DNA of 64,000 nt. Source: an uncultured Acidobacteriota bacterium. Its GTDB lineage: Bacteria; Acidobacteriota; Terriglobia; Bryobacterales; Bryobacteraceae. Where the stretch lies: the NCBI GenBank assembly GCA_902825945.1, contig CADECY010000001.1, positions 124,001-188,000 of the forward strand. Direction: 5' to 3'. Every line of letters begins with the position of its first letter. The first letter of the stretch is position 1. The notes beneath the pieces are model-generated. The model was not told the origin of the DNA. It ran no database searches and saw only the letters and a program-made list of their open reading frames with translations. Both the position numbers and the translations under genes were made by a program. Below are positions 1 to 9,282 of this stretch, one piece after another.

Positions 1-1
1 T

Positions 2-427
2 GACGCTTTGCGCGCGGCCAATGTCCACGAGTTGGTCGAGCAGGTGAAGGGGATTCAGCACGAGGGCCGCCGGTTGCTCGCAAGCACGAGCTTCAACGGC
101 AATACGCTGCCTACCGAAAAGGTGGTGGAGGTATCTGATTTCGTTCTCCTGCACGGCAATGGCGTAAAGGATCCTGCCCGGATCAAGGAAATGGTTCGGC
201 AGGTGCGCGCGATGAAGAGTTATCGCAAGACGCCGATCGTGTTCAATGAAGACGACCATTTCGACTTCGACAAGCCGGCCAGCAACATGCGCAGCGCGAT
301 CTCAGAGTACGCGGGCTGGGGCTATTTCGATCCCGAAGGCTATCAAAGCGTGCCCGTGAACTGGGGCCTCGACACGGACCGTAAGCGTGGATTCTTCGAA
401 TTCCTGAAGCAGGTGACCGGCCCATGA
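2..427 (+). CDS. C-terminal fragment of an unidentified protein (possible TIM-barrel hydrolase)
   Basis: The reading frame is already open at the first base of the window, so this is the last 141 codons of a gene that begins upstream. I do not recognise the family with certainty. Stretches such as VSDFVLLHGNG and TPIVFNEDDHF, alternating hydrophobic strands ending in acidic residues, followed by a Trp-rich tail (YAGWGYFDPEG), resemble the C-terminal strands of TIM-barrel sugar hydrolases; this is inference. The stop overlaps the next start as ATGA, so it is translationally coupled to a Gfo/Idh/MocA oxidoreductase, a combination common in sugar catabolism clusters. Confidence 0.6.
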   Translation, partial: DALRAANVHELVEQVKGIQHEGRRLLASTSFNGNTLPTEKVVEVSDFVLLHGNGVKDPARIKEMVRQVRAMKSYRKTPIVFNEDDHFDFDKPASNMRSAISEYAGWGYFDPEGYQSVPVNWGLDTDRKRGFFEFLKQVTGP

Positions 428-1440
428 AGCCGATGCGGGGCGGCCTGATCGGCTGCGGGTTCTTTGCGCAATTCCATATCGAAGCATGGCGCCGGATTCC
501 AGGCGTCGAACTTGCCGCCGCGTGCGACCCCGACATCGATCGCGCGAGTGACGCCGCCAAGCGCGCCTATGCGAGCGCGGACGAGATGTTGCGGCACGAG
601 CAGCTCGACTTCGTGGATATCGCCACACGGCCGGACTCGCATCTCGAGATGGTGAAGCTGGCTACGGCGAACGGCGTTCCCGCGATTTGTCAAAAACCCA
701 TGGCGCCGAGTCTCGACGACTCGATCTCCATGGTGGAGACAGCCCAAAAGGCCGGTGTGCCTCTGATGATCCACGAGAACTGGCGCTGGCAGCCCTGGTA
801 TCGTGTGATCGCGGCGCGGATTCGGGCGGGTGACATCGGGCAGCCGGTGACATATTGCCTCCGGATCCGGAAGAACGATGGTGGCGGCACCGAGCCCTAT
901 CGGCTTCAGCCCTACTTCCGGGTGATGCCGAAGCTGCTGATGTTCGAGACGATGATCCATCCGGTCGATACCGCGCGGATGTTGTTCGGCGACATCGCTT
1001 CAGTCTTTGCCCGCGCCCGCCGGCGCAATCCGGCGATTGCGGGGGAAGACGCCTGCACGATGACGCTCACTCACGGCAGCGGGCTGGACGGTATCGCCGA
1101 CGGGCACCGGTTCCTCGACTTGACCGCCGACAGTCCGCCGCTCGGAGACGCATTCTTCGAAGGTGACCGGGGCTGGTTGCAGGTAGCGGCCAACGGTGAC
1201 GTTTTCGCCAACGGCGAGCGGATCTGGCAGAACACCGTCAAGGAAGGCTATCGCGGCGACAGCGTGCGCGCCACGCAGGCACATTTCATCGATTGCCTTC
1301 GCGCGGGTCTGCCTTTCGAGACGCGTGCCGCCGACTATCTGAAGAGCTACGCGGCCGTGGAGGCCGCTTATCGCAGCGCGAAAGAGGGACGCGCGGTGAA
1401 GATCGAAGAGGTGTTGCCCGGTGCGAATCACGATTCCTGA
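424..1440 (+). CDS. Gfo/Idh/MocA family NAD(P)-dependent oxidoreductase
   Basis: 338 residues, the usual family length. The N-terminal Rossmann fold shows the dinucleotide motif GLIGCGFFAQFH (residues 7-18) and an acidic end of strand two (CDPD, 34-37). The family EKP motif appears as CQKP (residues 89-92), with Gln in place of Glu. The C-terminal half has the alpha/beta substrate domain, including MFETMIHPVDTARML near residue 175-190. Members oxidise or reduce sugars, inositols or related polyols in the cytoplasm; the substrate here cannot be told. It overlaps the preceding gene by 4 bases and the following one by 20, so all three are probably one transcript. Confidence 0.9.
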   Translation: MKPMRGGLIGCGFFAQFHIEAWRRIPGVELAAACDPDIDRASDAAKRAYASADEMLRHEQLDFVDIATRPDSHLEMVKLATANGVPAICQKPMAPSLDDSISMVETAQKAGVPLMIHENWRWQPWYRVIAARIRAGDIGQPVTYCLRIRKNDGGGTEPYRLQPYFRVMPKLLMFETMIHPVDTARMLFGDIASVFARARRRNPAIAGEDACTMTLTHGSGLDGIADGHRFLDLTADSPPLGDAFFEGDRGWLQVAANGDVFANGERIWQNTVKEGYRGDSVRATQAHFIDCLRAGLPFETRAADYLKSYAAVEAAYRSAKEGRAVKIEEVLPGANHDS

Positions 1441-2707
1441 TCTTTCCCTCGTCCTGCTGATCGGCCCCGCCGGATCTGGCAAGACCGCGTTCGCTCGGGC
1501 ACACTTCAAGCCGACCGAGGTGCTCTCGATCGAACAAGCCCGCCAACTGGTGGCCGATGACGCGGTGGATGCCTCGGCCAACGACGACGCGTTCGCCGCG
1601 CTGAGCTATCTCGCCATGCGACGGCTGGCCGCCGGGCGGCTCACCGTGATCGACGACCGGCACCTGAATCCGCACACACGCCGGATGCTGCTCGGGCTGG
1701 CTCAGGAGCATCACGTGATTCCGGTAGCGATTGCCTTCAACTTGCCGGAATCGGTGCTGCACCAGCGGAACCAAGGCCGCGCGGGAGAGAAGCTTGCCCC
1801 TGATGTGATCGCGCAACAACATGTCGCGATGCGGCACTTGCTCGCCACCCTGCCTCAGGAGGGCTTCCGCCATATCTACGAGTTCCTCTCGCAAGAGGAG
1901 GCCGGCACGGTCGAAGTAGTCCGCCAGGCTCTGTGGAACCGGCGCCCCGCCGATCATGGCCCGTTCGACATCATCGGCGATGTTCACGGCTGCTATGACG
2001 AACTCCGCAGGCTTCTCGGCAAGCTCGGTTACCTGGTCTTTCGCGATTCCGGATCGCCGCTCGCGCGCCATCACATCGAGCATCCGCTCGGCCGCCGGTT
2101 GATCTTTCTGGGAGACTTGGCCGGGTTCGGACCCAGGATCCCGGATACGTTGCGGCTCGTGATGGACGCCGTGGACGCGGGCGTCGCGCTCTCGGTTCCC
2201 GGCGATCACGACATGCACCTGGTGAACTGGCTCGAAGGCCGGGAATCACGCTTGCGGCCTGGGCTCGAAGCCTCCACGCGGCAATTGGGCGGCCTGCCGG
2301 ATGAATTCACCCAGGAGATCCGCGGGTTCCTCTCGTCCACCGTCAGCCACTACCAACTGGCCGCCTGCGATCTCGTGGTCGCCCATGCCGGCCTTCCGGA
2401 AGAACTGCAAGGCCGCGGTTCGATGCGGGTGCGCCAGTTCGCCGTCTTCGGCGAGTCACCGGAATCGGAGCCTCCGGTCCCGCCCACTTGGCCCTCGAAC
2501 TATATGGGTCCCGCCACGGTGGTGTACGGACACGCGCCAGTGGACCGCCCGGAATGGTTGAACCGGACGATCAATATCGACACCGGATGCGTTTTCGGCG
2601 GCAAGCTTACCGCGATGCGGTATCCGGAGCGCGATCTGGTTTCGGTGGACGCCGCGTGCGCCTACGCGGAATCCCCGGCCGCATCCGCCAGCAAGTCGTT
2701 GTCCTGA
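1421..2707 (+). CDS. Pnkp-like polynucleotide kinase plus metallophosphatase, no ligase domain
   Basis: 428 residues from a GTG start inside the preceding gene. Residues 1-160 form a P-loop kinase with Walker A GPAGSGKT (15-22) and an Asp pair VIDD (76-79), as in the kinase module of bacterial Pnkp. Residues about 181-420 form a calcineurin-like phosphatase: DIIGDVHGCYDEL with Asp187 and His189, GDLAGFGP, GDHD, VAHAG and VYGHAP. Family proteins such as Clostridium thermocellum Pnkp also carry a C-terminal adenylyltransferase; it is absent here. Two phosphatase motifs deviate: the usual GDxxDRGP is GDLAGFGP and the usual GNHD/E is GDHD. Likely role is end-healing of RNA or DNA, but the deviating metal site leaves the phosphatase activity open. 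Confidence 0.8.
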   Translation: MRITIPDLSLVLLIGPAGSGKTAFARAHFKPTEVLSIEQARQLVADDAVDASANDDAFAALSYLAMRRLAAGRLTVIDDRHLNPHTRRMLLGLAQEHHVIPVAIAFNLPESVLHQRNQGRAGEKLAPDVIAQQHVAMRHLLATLPQEGFRHIYEFLSQEEAGTVEVVRQALWNRRPADHGPFDIIGDVHGCYDELRRLLGKLGYLVFRDSGSPLARHHIEHPLGRRLIFLGDLAGFGPRIPDTLRLVMDAVDAGVALSVPGDHDMHLVNWLEGRESRLRPGLEASTRQLGGLPDEFTQEIRGFLSSTVSHYQLAACDLVVAHAGLPEELQGRGSMRVRQFAVFGESPESEPPVPPTWPSNYMGPATVVYGHAPVDRPEWLNRTINIDTGCVFGGKLTAMRYPERDLVSVDAACAYAESPAASASKSLS

Positions 2708-3642
2708 CCGAGAGCGGGTACCGGGTCGGGCGGTGCCTGGAAAACCGGCTTGCGGACCACCTGGTTCACGCAGCAGTCGCGCCCGCCGAAGACGAGTCCC
2801 CACACGTAGGCGGTCCGCGATTCGATTGCCCCAGCGAGTACCGGCTTCAACGTGCGGTCGAACTGACGAGTGATCCACGCCGGTTCGCGCATCGCCAAAC
2901 AGAATTCGCGCCAGAACTTCTCTTCGAGCGCGGCAACCGCCAGCCACTCGCCGTCGGAAGTCTCGTACAGGTTGTAGCAGGGAAAGGCTCCCGATAACGG
3001 ACTGGGCGCTCTTGCCGCCGCGAACGCCGCTGGAGCCACGGCCAGCGGCCAAACGCCCGCGCTCATCGCGACGTCGATCCGCGATCCACGCCCGGTCTTC
3101 TGCCTCTCGATGATCGCGAGCAGAATCGCCTGCAACACCTGCATGGATCCACCGCAGATATCGGCCATCTGGGTTTCCGGCACCGACGGCGGCCAGCCGA
3201 GCAGGCCCGCCGCCGCCATGTAGTTGAGGTCGTGACCGGCCACCAGTTCCTCTTTGGAACCGCGCGGATATCCCGTAAGCGAGGCATAGATGAGTCGCGG
3301 ATGCTCTTCCATCAGATCGCCGTAGCCGAGTTCGAACTTCTCCATCACTCCCGGCCGGAAGCCTTCCACGAGCACGTCCGCCTTGCGCAACAGGCGGCGA
3401 AACACGCGGCGGCCGTCCGCCTGCTTCAGGTTGATCGTGACACTCTTCTTGCCTGCGTTGGTGTACCGAAACACCGCGCCGGTTCCGTCGAGAAGCGGCT
3501 CCATCGTGCGAGCGTAATCTCCAACGGAGGGTTCCTCGATCTTGATGACTTCCGCGCCCTCTCCGCGGAGCATCATCGTTGCCACCGCGCCCGGAAGCAG
3601 GCGGGTGAGATCCAGCACGACCAGTCCGTCGAGAGCGCCCAT
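2662..3642 (-). CDS. CaiB/BaiF family protein, alpha-methylacyl-CoA racemase-like
   Basis: 326 residues, starting at ATG 3642 ([19 protein letters not shown]); the open frame extends further upstream, but that part is antisense to the acyl-CoA ligase. Family motifs include [39 protein letters not shown] and ADICGGSM. The His in GHDLNY and the Asp in MADICGG match the catalytic His/Asp pair of the racemase branch (AMACR/MCR) rather than formyl-CoA transferases. It is a little short for the family (about 360-400). Its 3' end overlaps the Pnkp gene by 46 bases in convergent orientation. It is divergent from the acyl-CoA ligase with 27 bases between, consistent with a joint role in branched-chain acyl-CoA metabolism (inference). 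Confidence 0.85.
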   Translation of the reverse strand: MGALDGLVVLDLTRLLPGAVATMMLRGEGAEVIKIEEPSVGDYARTMEPLLDGTGAVFRYTNAGKKSVTINLKQADGRRVFRRLLRKADVLVEGFRPGVMEKFELGYGDLMEEHPRLIYASLTGYPRGSKEELVAGHDLNYMAAAGLLGWPPSVPETQMADICGGSMQVLQAILLAIIERQKTGRGSRIDVAMSAGVWPLAVAPAAFAAARAPSPLSGAFPCYNLYETSDGEWLAVAALEEKFWREFCLAMREPAWITRQFDRTLKPVLAGAIESRTAYVWGLVFGGRDCCVNQVVRKPVFQAPPDPVPALGQDNDLLADAAGDSA

Positions 3643-3669
3643 GCGACATGCAGTATAACGGAAGGAATC

Positions 3670-5256
3670 ATGTCGAGCTACTTCCAAGGAGCGCGAACCG
3701 AGTTGCTCGCCTCCACCATCGGCGACAAACTGCGGGAGACCACGGCGAGGTTCCCTGATCGTGAAGCTCTCGTGTCGCGCCATCAGGATCGCCGCTTCAC
3801 TTGGCGCGAACTCGATTCCACCGTGGACGAGTGGGCCCGCGGACTGCTCGGCTCCGGCCTCGTCGTGGGCGATCGCGTGGGCGTCTGGTCCACCAACTGC
3901 TGGGAGTGGGTCGCTCTCCAACTCGCTTGCGCGCGCGCCGGCTTGGTGCTCGTCAACATCAATCCCGCCTATCGCTCGCACGAGCTCGGATACGTGATCG
4001 CGAAGTCGCGGATGAAGGCGCTCTTTCTCTGGGCGCAGGACCAGCGGGCGAACTATCGCGAGATCCTGTCGCAGGCGTCGCATCAGCCAGAACACGTGAT
4101 CTATTTCGAACCTGGCAAGAGCTACTGGGATCGCGCGATCGAACCCGGCGCGGCCGATTCGGGACATGTCGTGAATATCCAGTACACTTCGGGCACCACC
4201 GGATCTCCGAAAGGTGTGCTGCTGACCCACCGCAATCTGCTGAACAACGGCATGCTCGTGGGGCGCCAGATGAAGCTCACTGAACACGACCGGATCTGCC
4301 TGCCGGTGCCCCTCTATCACTGCTTCGGCTGCGTAATGGGAGTGCTCGCGAGCGTGGTGCATGGCAGCACATTGATCCTTCCTAACTGGACCTACGACGC
4401 GGGTGCAGCGCTCGCCGCGGTGGATGCGGATCGAGCCACCGCAATCTACGGCGTCCCCACGATGTTCATCGCGGAGCTCGAGCATCCGGACTTCGCGAGG
4501 TTCGATCTGTCGTCCCTTCGGACCGGAATCATGGCGGGTGCACCTTGTCCGATCGAGGTGATGCGCCGCGTCGTCGATCAGATGCATTGCCGCGAGATCA
4601 CGATCGCCTATGGACAGACCGAAAGCTCGCCCGTGATCACGATGTCGTCAGCGGACGATCCGCTCGAGGTCCGCGTGTCGACGGTGGGCGCGCCACTGCC
4701 CGAGACCGAGGTGAAGATCATCGACGAAGCCGGTCAGACGGTTCCGCACGGAATGCAGGGCGAGCTCTGCACGCGTGGATATCTGGTGATGAAGGGCTAC
4801 GACGGCGAACCCGAAGCCACCGCCCGCACGGTCAATCCGGAGGGCTGGCTACGTACCGGAGATCTCGCGGTCATGCGCGCGGACGGCGGCTGCAACATCA
4901 CCGGCCGCGCCAAGGACATGATCATTCGCGGTGGCGAGAATGTCTATCCGCGCGAGATCGAGGAGTTCCTGTACACGCATCCGAAGGTCGCCGACGTACA
5001 GGTCGTCGGACTGCCTGATCCGCGGCTGGGCGAAGCTGTCTGCGCGTGGGTGCGGCTCAAATCCGGCGAATCGATGGACGAAGACGAACTCCGCGGCTAC
5101 TGCCACGGCCGGATCGCCCATTTCAAGGTGCCCCGGTACATCCGGTTCGTGGATGGGTTTCCGATGACGGTGACGGGCAAGATCCAGAAGTTCAAGATCC
5201 GCGAAGAAGAGGTCGAGCGGCTGGGTCTGAAGTTCGCGATGCGAGCGACGGCATAG
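3670..5256 (+). CDS. AMP-forming acyl-CoA synthetase
   Basis: 528 residues from ATG 3670, preceded by the ribosome site GGAAGGA. Adenylate-forming motifs are complete: [16 protein letters not shown] (A3), [10 protein letters not shown] (A5), GWLRTGDLA (A7), [23 protein letters not shown] (A8, first 20 residues decisive) and the catalytic Lys in [10 protein letters not shown] (A10). The closest type is the ACSF2/FadD-like medium- to long-chain acyl-CoA ligase group; the segment before the P-loop is about 20-30 residues shorter than usual. It activates carboxylic acids with ATP and CoA in the cytoplasm. The divergent neighbour is a racemase-like CoA enzyme. Confidence 0.92.
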   Translation: MSSYFQGARTELLASTIGDKLRETTARFPDREALVSRHQDRRFTWRELDSTVDEWARGLLGSGLVVGDRVGVWSTNCWEWVALQLACARAGLVLVNINPAYRSHELGYVIAKSRMKALFLWAQDQRANYREILSQASHQPEHVIYFEPGKSYWDRAIEPGAADSGHVVNIQYTSGTTGSPKGVLLTHRNLLNNGMLVGRQMKLTEHDRICLPVPLYHCFGCVMGVLASVVHGSTLILPNWTYDAGAALAAVDADRATAIYGVPTMFIAELEHPDFARFDLSSLRTGIMAGAPCPIEVMRRVVDQMHCREITIAYGQTESSPVITMSSADDPLEVRVSTVGAPLPETEVKIIDEAGQTVPHGMQGELCTRGYLVMKGYDGEPEATARTVNPEGWLRTGDLAVMRADGGCNITGRAKDMIIRGGENVYPREIEEFLYTHPKVADVQVVGLPDPRLGEAVCAWVRLKSGESMDEDELRGYCHGRIAHFKVPRYIRFVDGFPMTVTGKIQKFKIREEEVERLGLKFAMRATA

Positions 5257-5605
5257 GCCCCGCGCTCCACCGTGTGGACGGCGCCACCCACCAAGAGCCC
5301 GAGTGTCCCTGGACAACGCACGATCTGACGAGCGCCGCTTCTCGGCCGGCGTTCGCCGGCAGCGCATGAGTCCACGCCCTCGCACCCCGCCGCGCTGAAG
5401 TTCCCCCCGGAACCGGCGAATGGCCAGCGAAGGCCGAGAATGTCTCGAGACAGTAGCCTGAAATCCTGTTTCCATGACGCCGGTCGATCGTGTGCGCGAG
5501 CACACTGGCCTCGGCCTGCCGCCAGTCAAGGCACGAGTCCCCCCCGGCCCGCGTCAATCCGCTTGCTGGCACGCGGCTCCGTTTGATGAGCTACGATACT
5601 CATCA
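5257..5605. other. 349-base gap with no recognised feature
   Basis: Between the acyl-CoA ligase and the DUF1549 gene. The open frame of the next gene extends back to 5474, but those 44 codons (Pro/Arg-rich, no signal peptide) precede a clear signal peptide start at 5606 and are not counted. I see no RNA gene, strong hairpin or consensus promoter. Confidence 0.5.
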
Positions 5606-8029
5606 ATGAAGTATTTGTTGGCGCTGGTAGCCGCCTTCCCAGTTCTGGCCCAGCTTTCTGTCCTGCCCGGCTCCGCGGAACTCCGCACGCCGGAATCCCG
5701 GCAGCAATTCCTCGCGGAGTCGCTATCCGGGGGCATTCACGCGGATGTCACGCGGCAGGCGAAGTGGACCTCGTCCAATCTCGCGGTCGCGAGCGTCGAT
5801 AACAGCGGATTCGTCACTCCCGCGGGCGATGGCGAAGCGGTGATCACGGCGTCCGTGAATGGAGTTTCGGCAACGGCGAAGGTCACGGTGCGGAACGCAA
5901 AGGCGCCGTTCGAATGGTCGTTTCGGAATCATGTGATTCCGGTGCTCACCAAGATGGGCTGCAACCAAGGCGCCTGTCACGGAGCGCTCGCCGGGAAGAA
6001 CGGATTCAAGCTGACCCTCCGCGGTTACGATCCCGAGGTCGACCACGCGACGCTCACCCGCGTCTCCACGGGCCGCCGTGTCAATCTCGATGATCCCGCC
6101 GCATCGCTGATTCTGAGGAAGGCAACGATGGGCATTCCGCACGGGGGCGGACGCCGCTTCGCGCCCGATTCGCTCGAGTATCGCGTGATCGGCGAGTGGA
6201 TCGCCGCAGGCGCGCCCGCACCGCGCGAGAACGATCCGGACGTTGCTTCGATCGAAGTCTTTCCGGGCTCCGCGATCCTGAGGCCAGGCGTCGAACAGCA
6301 ACTGGTGGTGCGGGCTCGCTACACCGGGGGTCGAGTGGAGGACGTCAGCCGCTGGGTGAAGTACACGTCGGCGAACGAAGGCGTCGCTACCGTCGATGAT
6401 CTCGGCCGCGTCAAAACCACCGGACACGGCGAAGCCGCGATTACGCTCTACTACCAGAGCCGCGTGCTCTATGCGCGCATCACCGTTCCCTACGAGAACA
6501 CGCTCGCGCCTGACTCCTACACGCAATTCCGGCCGCGCAATTTCGTCGATGGACTCGCCCTTGCGAAGTGGAAGGCCCTGAGAATCGCACCGTCGAAGGC
6601 GGCCTCCGATGAGAGCTTCCTACGCCGCGCCTATCTCGATGCGGCCGGAATCCTGCCGACTCCGGAGGAAGTGGAGAGCTTTCTCGCCGGCACCGCGCCG
6701 GACAAGCGAGCAAAATTGATCGACAGCCTGCTCGCGCGCGAGGAGTTCGCCGACTACTGGGCGTACAAATGGTCCGACCTGCTGCTGGTCTCCTCGCGCA
6801 AGCTCCGTACCAACTCGATGTGGGCCTTCTACAACTGGATCCGCGACAGCGTGAAAACGAACAAGCCGTGGGACCAGTTCGCGCGAGAGATCTTCACCTC
6901 GACCGGCTCCACACGCGAGAACGGCGCGCTCAACTACTTCGTTCTTCACAAGGATCCGATCGATTTGTCCGAGAACGTCACGCAGGCGTTCCTCGGCCAA
7001 CGCCTCACCTGCGCGCGCTGCCATAATCATCCGCTCGAGAAGTGGACTCAGAAGCAGTATTACCAGTTCGCCAATCTCTTCTCGCGAGTGGGAATCAAGA
7101 ATGGCGATCGCGGCGAGACTGTCATCTTCGCGCGCACCGCGGGCGACATCAACCATCCGCGCCTGCTACGCCCGCTCGATCCGACGCCGCTCGACGGAAA
7201 ATCGATGCCGCTCGACGCGATGGGAGACCGGCGCGAGCACTTCGCCGAGTGGCTCACCAACGGCAACCAGTTCTTCGCGCGCAACATCGTGAACCGCGTG
7301 TGGGGCAACTTCTTCGGCCGCGGACTGGTGCATCCGGTCGATGACGTTCGCGCGACGAATCCGGCGTCGAACGAAGAGCTGTTCTCCGCGGTGGTGAAGG
7401 ATTTCGTCGAGCATCGTTACGACATCAAACATCTGATCCGCACGATCATGAACTCGTCGGTCTACCAATTGAGTTCCGAAGCGAACGCGACCAATCAGAG
7501 CGACAATATCTTCTACTCGAAGTACATCGTCAAGCGCCTTCCCGGCGAAGTGATTCTCGATGCGATGGCGCAGGTGACCGGAGTTCCTTCGGCCTTCGGT
7601 GGCTATCCGGCGGGCACCCGCGCGATGCAGTTACCCGATGTGAGGGTGCAGTCGCAGTTCCTGTCGGTGTTCGGCCGTCCGGACCGAATCATTTGCGACG
7701 CGGCCGAAAGGTCGCAAGATCCTTCGATCGCGCAGGCGTTGCACGTGATCAACGGCGACACGCTCAACAAGAAGCTGAGCGATCCGAACGGCTACGTGAA
7801 TCTGTTTCAAAAGATTGGCCTTTCCGACGCGCGCGTGGTGGAACAGATTTATCTGTCTGCCTTCAGCCGCTATCCCAGCACGAGCGAAAAGCAATCGATC
7901 ACGACAGCGCTCGCTCGATCCCGTCAATCAGGCACCACGCCGGAAGCGGCCAAGGACGCGCGGCGGCAGGCAGCCGAAGACATGGTATGGTCGCTGCTGA
8001 CGAGCAAGGAATTCCTGTTCAACCACTGA
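5606..8029 (+). CDS. Exported Big2/DUF1549/DUF1553 cytochrome-like protein
   Basis: 807 residues. The start is set at ATG 5606 because it opens a Sec signal peptide (MKYLLALVAAFPVLAQ). Two Ig-like Big2 domains (about 20-95 and 210-290) flank a cytochrome-like segment with GCNQGACHG, a CX4CH site with Cys119 and His125. DUF1549 follows (about 315-480), with a second haem-type site CARCH at Cys469, then DUF1553 to the C-terminus (NRVWGNFFGRGLVHP, about 565-800). This architecture is widespread in Planctomycetes and Acidobacteria; the function is unproven, presumably periplasmic or outer-surface redox or polymer handling. The stop overlaps the next start (TGATG), so it is co-translated with the WD40-cytochrome gene. 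Confidence 0.9.
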   Translation: MKYLLALVAAFPVLAQLSVLPGSAELRTPESRQQFLAESLSGGIHADVTRQAKWTSSNLAVASVDNSGFVTPAGDGEAVITASVNGVSATAKVTVRNAKAPFEWSFRNHVIPVLTKMGCNQGACHGALAGKNGFKLTLRGYDPEVDHATLTRVSTGRRVNLDDPAASLILRKATMGIPHGGGRRFAPDSLEYRVIGEWIAAGAPAPRENDPDVASIEVFPGSAILRPGVEQQLVVRARYTGGRVEDVSRWVKYTSANEGVATVDDLGRVKTTGHGEAAITLYYQSRVLYARITVPYENTLAPDSYTQFRPRNFVDGLALAKWKALRIAPSKAASDESFLRRAYLDAAGILPTPEEVESFLAGTAPDKRAKLIDSLLAREEFADYWAYKWSDLLLVSSRKLRTNSMWAFYNWIRDSVKTNKPWDQFAREIFTSTGSTRENGALNYFVLHKDPIDLSENVTQAFLGQRLTCARCHNHPLEKWTQKQYYQFANLFSRVGIKNGDRGETVIFARTAGDINHPRLLRPLDPTPLDGKSMPLDAMGDRREHFAEWLTNGNQFFARNIVNRVWGNFFGRGLVHPVDDVRATNPASNEELFSAVVKDFVEHRYDIKHLIRTIMNSSVYQLSSEANATNQSDNIFYSKYIVKRLPGEVILDAMAQVTGVPSAFGGYPAGTRAMQLPDVRVQSQFLSVFGRPDRIICDAAERSQDPSIAQALHVINGDTLNKKLSDPNGYVNLFQKIGLSDARVVEQIYLSAFSRYPSTSEKQSITTALARSRQSGTTPEAAKDARRQAAEDMVWSLLTSKEFLFNH

Positions 8030-9279
8030 TGCGCCGTCGAATTCTGATCCTCGTTCCGGTGGCGCTGTCTGCCCAGACATGGGTGGACGATATTCATCCG
8101 CTCATGATCAAGCGCTGCGGTTCCTGCCATGCGCAAGGCGCGAAGATCGGCGACTACGAGATGAACACCTACGCGCAGTTCGTACGCGGGGGCAATCGAG
8201 GCCGCGCCGTTATCCCGGGTGATCCGGACGAGAGTTTGATGTTCCAGATGATCCAGGGTAAGGCCGATCCCACGATGCCCATGGACGGGACCTTCTTGAG
8301 TGCGGGCGACATCGAGATGATCCGCAAGTGGATCGCTGCGGGGGCGAAAGGGCCTGCGCAGGATGTTCCGATGAAGTCCGCGGGCGCGGCGCCCGTGCTG
8401 AAGCCCAAGAGGGCCAATGCCGGGCGAACCTACGGCGCGGCCGTCTTCGGAGATCGGATCGCGCTCGCCGGATATCGCGAAGTGAGGCTCGTTAGCGCGG
8501 CCACCAAACAGCCGGTTACGAACCTCGCCGGACACGTGGATGCGGTTCGCAACGTGACGTTCTCCGGCGATGGCAGGCTACTGGCGGCAGCGGGCGGAGT
8601 CTGCGGGAAAAACGGCGAGGTCAAGATCTGGGACGTCGAGAAGCGCACGGCGCTGGTAACGATCACCGGTCACGCCGACTGCATCTACGGTCTCGCATTC
8701 TCGCCGGATGGAAAGATGCTCGCCACATCGAGCTACGACAAGCTGATCAAGCTTTGGGATGTCGAATCCGGCAAGGAGATCCGCACTCTGAAGGATCACA
8801 TCGACTCCGTATATGCGGTGGCGTTCACGCCAGACGGCAAGCGGCTCGTTTCGGGCGGCGCCGATCGCACGGTGAAGATCTGGGATTGGGCCACCGGCAC
8901 GCGCCTCTACACATTCAGCGAAGCGACGGACGGCATCAACAGCATCGCCATCGATCCCTCGGGAAAGATGGTAGCGGCCGGCGGGCTCGACAAGTCGGTC
9001 CGCGTCTGGTCAATGGGCGGCACGGGCGGCGAACTGCTGCATTCGCTGATGGCGCACGAAGACGCGATCTTGCGGGTGGCGTGGTCGCCCGATGGCAAAA
9101 CGATCGTCACTTCCGCCGCCGACCGTTCGGTCAAGATGCTCCGCGCTTCCGACCTGACGGAATTGAAGCTCGCCGCGAATCAATCGGACTGGGTCTACGG
9201 GCTCCAGTTCGCGCAACAGGGCCAGAAGCTGCTGGTGGCCCGCATGGATGGCTCGCTCGATCTGCTCGACATGAGGTAG
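8029..9279 (+). CDS. Exported cytochrome c (PSCyt1-type) plus WD40 repeat protein
   Basis: 416 residues from ATG 8029, overlapping the previous stop. A signal peptide (MRRRILILVPVALSAQ) is followed by a planctomycete-type cytochrome domain with CGSCH (Cys30 to His34) and the downstream PMDGTFL/IRKWIAAGAKGP pattern. From about residue 125 there are seven WD40 blades, recognisable by repeated LAFSPDGKMLAT and IKLWDVESG elements. The protein probably forms a periplasmic complex with its DUF1549/1553 and PPC-domain neighbours, since the three genes are contiguous and co-oriented with 0-3 bases between them. Confidence 0.9.
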   Translation: MRRRILILVPVALSAQTWVDDIHPLMIKRCGSCHAQGAKIGDYEMNTYAQFVRGGNRGRAVIPGDPDESLMFQMIQGKADPTMPMDGTFLSAGDIEMIRKWIAAGAKGPAQDVPMKSAGAAPVLKPKRANAGRTYGAAVFGDRIALAGYREVRLVSAATKQPVTNLAGHVDAVRNVTFSGDGRLLAAAGGVCGKNGEVKIWDVEKRTALVTITGHADCIYGLAFSPDGKMLATSSYDKLIKLWDVESGKEIRTLKDHIDSVYAVAFTPDGKRLVSGGADRTVKIWDWATGTRLYTFSEATDGINSIAIDPSGKMVAAGGLDKSVRVWSMGGTGGELLHSLMAHEDAILRVAWSPDGKTIVTSAADRSVKMLRASDLTELKLAANQSDWVYGLQFAQQGQKLLVARMDGSLDLLDMR

Positions 9280-9282
9280 TCA

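Noticed and set aside
3643..4587. N-terminal extension of the CaiB-family protein
   Set aside because: The upstream 315 codons are antisense to the acyl-CoA ligase and unlike any CoA-transferase domain; the family start is at 3642.
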